A stretch of DNA of 64,000 nt from Collybiopsis luxurians FD-317 M1 (Eukaryota > Basidiomycota > Agaricomycetes > Agaricales > Omphalotaceae): positions 62,001-126,000 of the forward strand of contig KN834763.1 in assembly GCA_000827265.1 (NCBI GenBank). Direction: 5' to 3'. This document shows, piece by piece, positions 22,915-33,180 of this stretch (positions within the stretch are counted from its first letter, which is position 1; each line of letters opens with the position of its first letter). The notes under the pieces were generated by a model. It searched no databases. It was not told the DNA's origin and saw nothing but the letters and a program-made list of their open reading frames with translations. The position numbers and the translations under genes are program-made.

Positions 22915-23843
22915 ATGGACGTCGACCGAAACTCTCCAGCTGGCCAGTTCGCTGTAGCCAGAGACAAGGTGCGAATATTTCTCTGCAGCCTTCTTCATAT
23001 TGAACTGTTTCTAGACAGCGCCATTTCTGATACGAACATTTGTGAAAATTGGGAGTTTTCATCGTCTCACATTATTCGAAGACGGAACTCTGCCAACCAC
23101 AGACGAACAGCAGATCTTTACCTGGTAATTAACTTATCTATATGATTAGCCCTGTGTACTCACTTACTACTAGGAAAGATGCAACTCTTCGCGAAGTCCT
23201 AACAACTCTTCGTAACACTGCTCCCCTTGTTCCCGAATACCGCCATCCTCTTGCTCGATTTTCCTTCCGAACCGTCTATGCAGACCCTGGTAACAAGGGT
23301 CGGTTCTCTCAAAAAGAGCTTGGTATGGTTTATTCGCGAGATATCCTCGGCGAACCAGGGTCCCTCACCTCTGTTGCTCCTCGTCTTCTCGAGGACGCCG
23401 ATGGTGAAGACCAACAAACTGAACGCGAAAAAGAGGAACGTACCCTTGATGAACTTCGATTTGTCCCTGGAGATTATCTGCTTCTCGCAGTTCTGCTGCC
23501 AAAGAACGTGACTATGGGCAGTGATCTATCTATTAAGGGTGCTGGAGCTGGTGCGGCAAGCGGTCCTGGATGGAAATCTGGTGGCGACGGAGGATGGGGC
23601 AAGGCTGCTCTTGGTTCAGGTCCGCTACCTACCAGAGGCGGTGGACACTGGCGCGGCGACTCCAATGGCAGAGGAAGGGGGGGTAGAAGTAGCGGCGGCC
23701 GAGCAGATGATAGGGAAGACAACCGAATTCCTCCCCCTAGGTCGCCTAGAAGATCTGGAGGACGTGGATGGGGCGGGAGAGGCGGCAGACGCAGCTCTCG
23801 GTCGCGTTCTCGAAGCCCGCGAAGGCGTTCTGGATATGACTGA
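22915..23843 (+). CDS. SAP18: SAP18 (Sin3-associated polypeptide) with an RGG/RS-rich tail
   Basis: SAP18 has a ubiquitin-like fold and serves in the Sin3 histone deacetylase complex and in ASAP/PSAP splicing complexes. Exons 22915-22968, 23015-23124 and 23174-23843 total 834 nt (277 aa). The SAP18 domain covers about residues 19-150: APFLIRTFVKIGSFHRL, QQIFTWKDATLREVLTTLR, FSFRTVYADPGNKGRF, LRFVPGDYLLLAVLLP. Beyond it lies an extra tail of more than 100 residues, rich in Gly, Arg and Ser, with RGG repeats and a terminal RSRSRSPRRRSGYD. Animal SAP18 is about 150 aa, so the tail almost doubles the protein and suggests direct RNA or SR-protein contact (inference). Confidence 0.92.
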
Positions 23844-24160
23844 TCTTCAAAATTTCGCTGTATTATTATTCCTTTCCGGTATATGCTTTGGCCATCTTCC
23901 TCTGAACGTGTCCTCATATGGATGGATAGGCAAATACACTACTGAACATTGAGATAAAAGCACACAGAGCGACAAGATTTCCACAAACGATATGCAAAAA
24001 AAAATAAAAGAACAAAACCAAAAGTAATCAGTCACCAAGATTAGATAGTATCTAGGTATCAAGGTTGAGCAGTAGAAGAGAAGGGAAGGTCGAAGCGAAT
24101 AAGGATAATTATAAATCGTAAAGCAGTAAGGATCACGCGAACATCTGGATACACCGAATT
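23844..24160. other. Convergent 3' region of SAP18 and DSN1
   Basis: A 317-bp gap between two stop codons, AT-rich with an A-run near 23996; it should contain both 3' UTRs. No gene is visible. Confidence 0.55.
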
Positions 24161-26213
24161 CTATCGGCCTGGCGTAGTTCCTCTTCCCGGAGTATTACCT
24201 CTCCTTGGCGTCCCAGGCGCCTTCTTTGGAGTTGGCGGCACTTCCGTCAACTTTCTCTCACTGCTCCCTACAATCCCATTCTCCTCCATCCGGTGAACCT
24301 CTCTTGCCGCCCTCCTCGCCCCGTCCCCAATTTGCCCAGGTGGTCGAGCACTATCTACCCTCGCCAGCGCACGGAAAAGATCGTGCGGGTCGTTGGCTCT
24401 GCGCGGGGGAGCATGCGGCATAGGAGCAACGTACGAATTGACAATCTGTGCCGCTGCGGATGCCGAGCCTGTTCGTGAACTATCCGGTAAGTCTCCCGAA
24501 CGCGCATCGAGTGCCAGATTGAGAAGACGGAACCGTTGATCCAATTCCGCTTCTGCCGCTCGTGTTGTTGCCCGAGCCGCGTTGACATAGGTGTGTAATG
24601 TGTCGAGGTTGAAGGCAAGCTCAGAATACTCCTTCTGTAGTCTCGCCTCCGCCTCCTCTCGACCTATCCGTGTACGTGTGGACACTCGTTTCAGAGCACC
24701 AGAAGGAGTGGACTGCAAGCCAAGGACCGACTTGGCAAGGGAGAATCCAGAATGTTGAGATTCGGGTAGAACATGTTCAGAGGGAAGCCAGTTCCAGTCC
24801 TCTTGATTATCATCATCGGAAGCCTTTTGTTTGCCTTTGGCTTTCGCTGATAACGACTGACGCTGAGAAATGTCGGATTTTCGCTTGTCGAGCAATACCT
24901 GCTCCTTCTTGAAGTAAGATTCATAGTAATAGTTGATCTTCTTCCATACTTCGTGCTCCTGTTCCATTCTGGAGGCAGAAAATTAGTCACAGCACAGTGC
25001 CGAGGAAATATTTGCTCACGAGCGAATTTCATTGCTATATTGCGCCTCGTATCTCCGATTTGAAACGTTCTGCTCGTTCGCTCTGCTGCCAGAGGGCTGG
25101 GACTGCAAGTTTGCGGTACTTAGGTCAATTTGCTTGTCGGCTAGCACTCGTTGAATATTTTCTTGCACTTTTTGCAAAACGGAGGTTTCTTCCGCAGAAA
25201 GGGGAGGAAGTTTGGTGCCGGAAACCGATGCATAGGAATGAGCGGCACGGGAGGTACACCAAGTAAGAAGTAATCGTAAACGCTCAGTTTCCGGAAGCTC
25301 AGGGTCAATATGTTTGTAGAAACTTGATTCTGATATTGAGTTATGCGGATGTGCTAGAAAAATGGGAATGAGTAGAATGAGGACGAGATAGTACAGCGGC
25401 GTACAAAGCAACCCAGTGGCTTCAAACGATTGACTGATCCGTTTTCCTCTCCCGTTGACGGAACTAGTTCGTCTATGCCCTCGACCATTTCCTGAGCCAT
25501 TCACGGAGGTCCTGCGACCTCGGTCTGGCTCTGATTCCGGTTCTTGTGACTCTGCTCTGATTGCATTCATAGCCCCCTCTCTTAACCGCTTGTTCTTGGC
25601 AATCATCGGGCTTTCTGTATGAGACGGAGGAAGTGGCTGCGTTGTGTCGACTATCCGTGGTTTTCGACTGCCAGAGGGCTTTTGGACTGGAGGACGCGGA
25701 GGGGCATGAAAATCCTGCTTCAGAGATGGATCCAGACTCCGAGCCCTAGCGTCCCGCCGCAACCTGTCAGCCTCATCTTCCATAGCCCGAACATCTTCCT
25801 CGATCTCTGGTGTTCGTCCAAAGGATCTGGTTGTTGAAGGGCCAGATTCGGGGTGTGCAGCGGAAGGACCCGATCCATTAACCGTTGAAGGAGGCTGGGA
25901 ACCGGCACGAAACTTTTTGGCGGGAGGCGGAATGACACCATTGGGGTCTATTGGTCGATGTGAAGTAGACCGATCTACTGCAGGCTGCGATGTAGAACGA
26001 GAGGAAGGTCCTAGTTGCCGGACTATAGCTGTGCCACTTTGAAGCTCTTCTGCATTGGAAGCTAATATGTAGCACAATTAGATTTTTAAAAAAAGGAAAT
26101 ACAGTACGAAATTTGCACAAACGCAGTTTCCGCTTGTTATTCTTGCCTGACGCGAGAAGTTTTGCCTGCGAACGTTGGCTGGAAGTTTGAGGACGACTAG
26201 TCATCACGCTCAT
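24161..26213 (-). CDS. DSN1: Kinetochore MIS12-complex subunit DSN1/Mis13
   Basis: DSN1 links the inner centromere (CENP-C) to the outer KMN network. The ATG at 26213 gives a short basic first exon (MSVMTSRPQTSSQRSQ..) joined over an intron (around 26060-26130) to a long disordered, phospho-site-rich N-terminal half. A further intron precedes SSFYKHIDPELPETERLRLLLTW, the best-conserved DSN1 signature. Then come the helical coiled-coil segment (VLQKVQENIQRVLADKQIDLS) and EQEHEVWKKINYYYESYFKKEQVLL, likely contacts with other MIS12 subunits. The protein ends in a basic KKAPGTPRRGNTPGRG repeat. Splice sites around 25380-25440 and 24968-25015 are approximate. Near head-to-head with PIF1. Confidence 0.85.
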
Positions 26214-26731
26214 GAAAGAATAACACGCCTATACGCGCGACGAACAGAGATTCGGCCAGCGTCGATCTGTACGACGTTGAAGTTGGAATCAACGAGCTTT
26301 GCAGTGAGCACGTGCTTCGCACGAGCGGGCGCCAAAATTTGCGTCAAGCGCCCTGTCGCGTTCGTAACGCGACAATTCAACGTCGCTCCCATCGTATATT
26401 GCGGTTATCGGCATTCTGGAGTCTATAGGCAAGAGTTTGGAGAGGTTAGATTCTGAATGGACAGTGATTCTTTGAGTTTTCAATGTACTAACAACACTCT
26501 CGACTAACGAGGTTCAGAGAAATTGTGTTGCAAAGTTTCCAAGAAAAATTGCGAGGCGATAAAATTAATGTTCAAGCGACGTTGCTTGAGCTGTGAAGAT
26601 TTGAGACGCCTTTCAGTTGCGATGAAGGTTGTAGATGAGTCAAATTGTGCGTTAAACGGTCACGTGACCTACCTCTACGTTATCCGCGTGAGGCGACAAA
26701 TTCAACTTGTTCGGCCACCACCATCCTCATT
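26214..26731. promoter_or_regulatory. Divergent DSN1-PIF1 promoter region
   Basis: This 518-bp divergent intergenic region is rich in GC-palindromic motifs: TTTTGGCGCCC on the minus strand (26327-26337), an 8-bp inverted repeat GTCGCGTT-CGT-AACGCGAC (26355-26373), GCACGTGC (26308-26315), and ACGCG cores at 26233-26237 and 26367-26371. ACGCG is the core of MBF/MCB cell-cycle elements in fungi; the two flanking genes act in mitosis and DNA replication, so coordinated control is plausible. This is inference from motif matching. Confidence 0.4.
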
Positions 26732-28829
26732 ATGTCTCTGAAACGCAAATCCACAGGCCCTCTAGACTCACAGCCTGTAAACAAGAAATATAAAGGCACC
26801 CTACACTCTTTCTTTTCTCCTCAAGTTCCGGTCTCGAGCAAAAATTGCGACAACTCAACCGACCCAACTCATGTAGCGTTAAATCCCGAACAATCTCGTG
26901 TATTAAGGATGGTCGTCGATGAAGGAAAGAATCTATTTTTTACCGGTGCAGCAGGTACGTGCCGAATCATTAGCTAGGTAGCAAACAAAAAACTAATTAA
27001 GATATAGGAACCGGCAAGTCACTACTCCTTCGAGCCATCATTCGCGCTCTTCGTAACAAATACGCCAAAAGTACCGACGCAGTGGCGATTACTGCTAGTA
27101 CTGGAATGGCTTCTTCTAACGTCGGAGGTCGTTTTAGTCTCTGCCTCAATACTTTTCGATCTCTGATTCAAGCTCACAGGAATGACGATTCATTCTTGGG
27201 GAGCTGTGACTCCAAACTGCTATGATATGGATATGATGATCAAATGCATTAGAACCTGCCGTCCAGCTCTTCAACGATGGAAGAAAGCCAAAGTTCTTAT
27301 TATCGACGAAAGTCTGTCCGCATCCCTGTTTTCTTTGAAGGCTTCGCTCAATTGCTAGCAGTTTCTATGGTCGATGGCCACCTTTTCCAGCAACTCCATG
27401 ATATTGCAGCTACCCTTAGGAAACCTACTACCAAGTCATTCGGGGGACTACAGGTGTGTGTTCGTACTGATTTGTTTCGATGCGAAGTTCAAGCTGTTTT
27501 CCAGGTTGTCGTCACGGGAGACTTTTTTCAACTACCACCAGTCACAAAGGGTAATCAAGAGCCCTTATTCGCTTTTGAATCACCTGCATGGAGAGATACG
27601 ATGGATTGTACAGTCAATCTGACGCATGTTTTCAGGCAGAAAGATTCAAGTGCGTCGCGCTTTGAACTAGGAATGACTCCATTTCTGATCTAGCCTGATT
27701 TAGCTTTCGTTTCCGCCCTCAATGCTTTACGCTTGGGTACGCCAACTGACGAGTCTATCTCTCTCTTCAATTCACTTTCACGCCCATTAACCGCGAGTTC
27801 CATCCTTCCTACCGAACTCTACCCTCTCCGTGCTCAAGTAGCACAATCTAACGCCTCCAGGTTGGGCGCGCTTCCTTCTCCGAAGGTCCCTTTCGTGGCC
27901 CGTGATAGCGGTCCAAAGCCGAAACTCCTTGAGAATCTACTCGCCGAAGAACGCGTAGACCTCAAAATCGATGCTCAGGTTATGTTAATCAAGAACGTCG
28001 ACGACATTTTAGTTAATGGGGTTGTCGGTCGGGTTCTGGGCTTTTATCATCACCATCAACTCGTGGGCGGAACTCCGCCTGCGCCTTCCTCGTCTGGCCT
28101 CAAATCCCATAATGCCAGCTCACTTTCCTGGAGCACGAGCAGCAAATCATCTGCCTCTTCTAGTAAAGCTCCTTCAAGCTTCAAGTCTCCGACAGAAACC
28201 AAGAAGAATGGGGCTATGTTACGATACGTCCAACTTTCCGACGACGGAAAGACACCGGTTATGCGAACGGTTTTGGATAACAAGGAAAATGCGGCGGCAG
28301 CGGTCAAGTCGGAGTCGAAGCCCAACAAGAAAGAAAAGGAGAAGGCGTCCGAGCCGGAAGAGAAATACCCACTCGTGTTGTTCGAGTACCCTTTGCAGGA
28401 CGGAGGGCTGGGATCAGAAGCGGTGTTAATCAAGCGCGATGAATTTAAAGTCGAAGATGCAGATGGTAAACTGTTGGCTCGAAGGGTTCAAGTGTAAGAA
28501 ATTTACTTGACTATCTTTTTGAAGTTCTATCGATGAATTTGTTAGACCTCTCATTCTGGCGTGGGCCATGTCAATCCATAAGAGCCAAGGTCAGACAATT
28601 CATCGCGTCAAGGTCGATCTCGGCCGCGTTTTTGAGAAAGGTCCGGCCGTTTCTTTGTTCATCGTCGATTTTTTTCTGATGCAAAGCAGGCCAAAGCTAT
28701 GTAGCTCTCTCGCGCGCATCTTCCATTGATGGTCTGCAAGTCATCGGATTCAATCCCAAGAAAGTTATTGCTCACCATAAGGTAATCGAATGGAACAAGA
28801 CCTTGCAGAGTGCCCAGGAGAATGTATGA
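26732..28829 (+). CDS. PIF1: PIF1-family 5'-3' DNA helicase
   Basis: PIF1 unwinds G-quadruplexes and forked DNA in the nucleus and mitochondria. The start is ATG at 26732, and motifs run in order across several exons. Walker [15 protein letters not shown] is split by the first intron (26955-27007). Next come [23 protein letters not shown], Walker B VLIIDE then [26 protein letters not shown] (motif III) and [10 protein letters not shown] (motif IV). After a Ser/Lys-rich insertion (about 28080-28340) come [14 protein letters not shown] (motif V) and [18 protein letters not shown] (motif VI). The stop is at 28827-28829. The N-terminus carries [12 protein letters not shown], which resembles a PCNA-interacting (PIP) box. 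Exon joins in the middle are approximate, but all helicase motifs are intact. Confidence 0.88.
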
Positions 28830-30545
28830 TTGTACACTTATTTACTGCTATCTAAAGGTTTACCACGGTCGACACTCTGGCATACTTTCACTTACGTCTC
28901 GTATCTTATCTCAGCATTGCATCTATCCTTATTGTTATGAACCTCCTTATGGTTACTCACTCTGTACTGGCTGACATCTTTTTTACTAATTTTACGCGAC
29001 ACCTAATCAAAATTTTAGAGAATGCAGGATCATTTTTTGAGAGGTTCCTCCACTCGATAAGTACGAGAACGACATGCAACGCTACTCTACATTGCATTCT
29101 AATTTAATTCTTCAAATGTGACAAACAACACCAGCGCTTACAGACGGTCTTGCCGAAATACGACATCGACACCATTCAGACGCCGTCACCTGAACTCGAA
29201 CCATGACCACGATTTTCCTACTGGATGTTTCCCTTTCTGCAACTCCTCTAAGCCGCAGCCATGCTTCTATCTGAAATTCGCTCCTTTTTCAATTCGTCGC
29301 TCTGCAGAACTTTTGGACATTCAAACGTTCAAATGAGCTGAGAAAAAATTTAACCTTCGAGACAATGCAACAGAAGATGGGCATCTTATAATATATAGAG
29401 AGCCTCACCAATCTATCTCTGGCTTGTTTTCTTTCTCAGTCGGCTTAGCCGTAGCACTCAAGTTTTCTTTACTCTGCAGTCTAGACGCATACAGCCATTG
29501 ACGGCTAGCGGTGAGTTTTGCGTCCTTATTTTGGATCTCCTGCATCATTTTTTTCTTTCTTCCTGATGAAAAGTTTTACTCAGCTCACTTCGACGCCAAC
29601 GGCGTATGAGACGATTATTTTTTTTTCCTGAATTAATTTTTTTCCGTTGACGTTCTGTTGTTCGAATTATATTTACTAATGCGCTCATTCATTCAGGTAT
29701 TCAAAGTCTCTTCCTTTTTGTCTCCTTTCTATACTTGTTCTGCTGAATCGTTGGAAGGGAACATTCTCTAGGCGTATTCTGCTCATGTTCAACTGTCTAA
29801 TGAATCTCGAGGACCAGATAGACCCAAAGATGCAGGAGGATGAAAAAAAAAAATAGTACAATACATAATCACAGCCAGAATCCACGCAGGCGAATTACTC
29901 GCGAACGGAGCGCAGCTAATCATTGTTGCGGCTCCCTGCTCCTTGGTACTTAGTCTTACTTGCGGCAATAAGTTTTTTTTAAGAAAAAGATATATTACTG
30001 GCCAACTTAGAATGGTTTACTCCGCGCCGCTTGTCGGCCCTTTCCGCGTCATAGCAACAATTCTTAACATGTGTAACAAATAAGCGGATGGTGATCTGCA
30101 TAGATGGTCAGAGGATCACATTCCTCACCATTTCCTTGTGTTTCGGAACAGTGTTTATCTCTGTTCGTCGTTCGACTTCAGAGCGTTGCATCTGACCGCA
30201 GGGCGGTTGACTGCGGAATGCAACAAATTGCTAGTAACTGTAATCTTTTAGTTAGTTCATCAATAGGCAATGGGTATGTCGTATGGGCATAGTGGGTGTA
30301 TTTTTGAGCTGTTTCGAGGTGCGCCAGGTGCCTACTCGGTCCATTCAGAAGACAGTGTCACTTCATCTACGATATTGAAATTTGACAGATACATATATTC
30401 CTGGAAGTTTCGATAGTTCCAATCTGATGCTGGTTAGGTCTTCTTATATGTACATATTCCAACGCAAGCGACAATATTTGGCAAACTCTTTTCCCTTTAG
30501 TCCTGACTTGGGCAGTGCCCTTCAGTGAACATTCTTTGACCAACC
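28830..30545. other. 1.7-kb gene-poor region with poly-T tracts
   Basis: I see no convincing protein-coding gene on either strand. Homopolymer T runs occur at about 29551-29556, 29621-29628 and 29637-29643, and a TATAATATATAG sequence sits near 29389. Possible contents are a long non-coding transcript or decayed DNA. I searched by eye for snRNA and other structured RNAs and saw no consistent match. Confidence 0.5.
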
Positions 30546-31981
30546 ATGAACTCGACTTCCGTCGATAATGTCATCTCACCAGTTGAATACATGACACTAG
30601 TGGGCCAGCCTGCTGGCTTTGTATCGATAGTGCGCATTGATTACTCTTTCTGCGCAAGTGCGCGGCTGACAATTCATAGTTTACTTTCTTTCTCTATGGT
30701 AGGATTTCGTTTTCAGGCCTTCCGATCAAAATAAATTGACATACGCATTGCTCACCCGATGCAGGTATCTACTCAGTACTGTTCTGGGTATACCTCTACC
30801 TTGAACTTCGTCAAAGCGGGCCAAGGCGAAGACCGACACTTTTCCAAATTTCCATTCTCTCGCTTTACATTTTGATCACCGTCCTCACCATTTTGTATAC
30901 ATCTTCTGTGTATCATGCAATAACTTCTCAGACAATGTTGGAGTTATCCTTCCAACTTCCGGTGTCCAAGCTTGACACAAATTATTTTTCCTTCTTGACA
31001 CTGAAGTAAGTCACGACATATCGCTGCTAGATGGTTTATTTATTTAGGCAAAATACAGCGCTGCGGCGATGGGTGTATATATGACCGCGAAGTGAGAGTC
31101 TGTCTCGCAACTCATTAGCCGACTATTGACTTTACTAGTTCCATTGCAGATCTTGTTCTGGTCAGTCTTGAATATCTGACCATTAGGTGAAGTTTGAACC
31201 TGACACTTCCATTCCAAAATAACAGTTGTGCCGTTGCTACTTCTTATGGACCTCAAAAAAGTTTGTTATGCTGTTTCCAGCGGTTCTATGCACTGTGAAT
31301 CTTGGTATGCACAGAAAGACCGTCACATGAATTCAAAAAGTAATTCGTACTATGCCTTAGCTCTGTTCATCAGCGGCTTAATCATGATGAACCTACACCC
31401 AAAGACCATCCAATTTCCTGATCCTCCTTTCAACTCACTCAGGGTTGGGCAAAACTCATTTGACATCCCCACGGTCATGGCTATAATGTCCGGCGTAGTG
31501 ACTTTGCTAGCAAATCTGCTCCTTACAGTCCTCATTGGTTAGTTCCTTGAATCTGATTAGCGGTTTATTGATAGACTCTTGTCATAGCTAGCAGGATTTA
31601 TTGGCTCAGTCGTGCGACCAAGGACATCGGTATCAAGCGCCTGATGATAATCATGTAAGTAGACTGCTTTTCGAGGCATTGTCGCTGTCATGATGATCTT
31701 CTATCAGTGTTGAATCTGGTTTGTTGTACCCATTGATACTCGGCATCGGAATCTGTCTATCTCCGTACATCAGCCTAGTCCGTCTTCTCCCCATAGCTGC
31801 TCAAGCCATGGTAGGTTATTGATCTTTTTAGATGATACGTAGTATCTTGACTCTTCGATCTACTTGCTGGCAGGGAATTGCTCCGACCATTATCATGATT
31901 CGAGTTAATTTGCTTGCAAGAACAAGGAACCACGATTCGATCTCAGATTGGTCTACCGACTTCGAAGAGTATTCCAAGTAG
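30546..31981 (+). CDS. Multi-span integral membrane protein, Agaricomycete-type
   Basis: Several hydrophobic segments appear in order: IYSVLFWVYLYLEL, ISILSLYILITVLTILYTS, YSAAAMGVYMTA, an ASIADLVL span, FVMLFPAVLCTVNLALFISGLIM, IMSGVVTLLANLLLTVLI, LLYPLILGIGICL and LVRLLPIAAQAMGIAPTIIMIRVN. One segment reads LCRCYFLWTSKKFVML, similar to the R-C-Y-x-I-W core of a large family of seven-span fungal membrane proteins of unknown function. The first in-frame ATG is 30546 and the stop is TAG at 31979-31981. At least six short introns; the first donor is ambiguous. No GPCR identity or ligand is claimed. Confidence 0.65.
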
Positions 31982-33180
31982 CACTCCAGCCGCCACCTGT
32001 ACATATTGTAACTCGAATTATACCTGACATTCATACTACATTAATTCGCGGAACACACTGGTAGCTACAGTAGTCGAGATTTTCAAATGATTTCTCTAGC
32101 TAGTGTGATTAACCCCTGCCAGAGATGGAACATGATTGGGGGAACCCAGCGAGACAACTGAAGCAGTCTGAAGAAAGAGTCAAGTCACACAAAAGAGAAT
32201 GAAGAGAGAGACTCTGCAGTTCTCTATATTTCAGCAAGGTCTTGTAGCAAACATTACCACACGACGACCCCATGGCCAAAGCACAATGGGCACAGCCTGT
32301 AAGTAAAATCTATCTGGCACAAACCAAGAGTTGATAAAAGGAGAACCATCCAGATTTAGAACGAGTAATCAGATCGCCCATCTGACTCTGATGCAATTTC
32401 TGTGTCGTATTCAACTAATATGGCCTTGATCTCATCCCGGTGTTGTTCGAGCATTCCGTCGTCGTCTTGTGCGTCTTTCGCATAACTAGCTGCGTCAAAG
32501 CCGATACGCACCGGACAGGGCATATCCCACCTTGAAGCAACGATATTAGACCACGTGAAACCGCCATGTCTCGAAGAGGGTGGCTTTAGCACATCGTCAG
32601 ATAGGGTCGTGTGGCAGGGCATTTCTATAAGCTGTCGGTTGGGAACAGTGGTGTTGTCTGTGACATTACCAGGATGGAGCTCATGTAGTCTTTTTTTTAA
32701 AAATAGTTTTCCTCCGGGTCTAGATCTCAAGCAGCGTGAAAGTCCACACTTAAATTTTCAATTCTCATTTACAGCCACCTCAATTCCATATATTACTCCA
32801 ATAAATTCCTCGCAGTCACTCGACTCTATCCTATCAAATGTGAAAGAAGGTTGCCTTCAACCTGTTTATTTCGCTTCGGGCATGTCTGACGTTCTCCTTT
32901 CCACTATGTCGTCGCAGGTCGTCGTCAGGAATGTTTCGTCCAATCCAATCTAGTCCTACAGGATGATTTTCCTCGCGTGGCGCAATCCTACTCCTTTTGG
33001 TAGGTCAAAGCAGCGTATATCGATCGGCCCGGCATAATCCATGCAGGCTAACTCGTGTTGGTATTAAAGCTTTACTAAATATACAGGCATCAAGGCTATA
33101 CTTTATCTACTAGGAATGATGTAAATAGCGACTCACTAGAAGAGGAAACCAATAATGATAAACTAATACTTTTTTCTCTT
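31982..33180. other. Intergenic region between the membrane protein and MOT1
   Basis: A minus-strand open frame (32356-32622 from its first ATG, 88 codons, product ending GRSDYSF) has reasonable composition but no recognisable family and no convincing upstream exon, so it is listed separately at low confidence. Otherwise nothing is visible. Confidence 0.45.
32356..32622 (-). CDS. Hypothetical 88-aa open reading frame
   Basis: The frame starts MPCHTTLSDDVLKPP and includes WSNIVASRWDMPCPVRIGF, then an acidic ending (DAQDDDGMLEQHRDEIKAIL and a DGRSDYSF tail). It looks more protein-like than most open frames in this area. There is no recognised domain. The frame continues open upstream of this ATG to about 32730, so it might be the last exon of a larger gene; alternatively it is chance. 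Treat as unproven. Confidence 0.25.
   Translation of the reverse strand: MPCHTTLSDDVLKPPSSRHGGFTWSNIVASRWDMPCPVRIGFDAASYAKDAQDDDGMLEQHRDEIKAILVEYDTEIASESDGRSDYSF

Noticed and set aside
29558..29635. TGATGA with a downstream CTGA, another snoRNA-like pair
   Set aside because: No terminal stem; surrounded by T-runs and low-complexity sequence.
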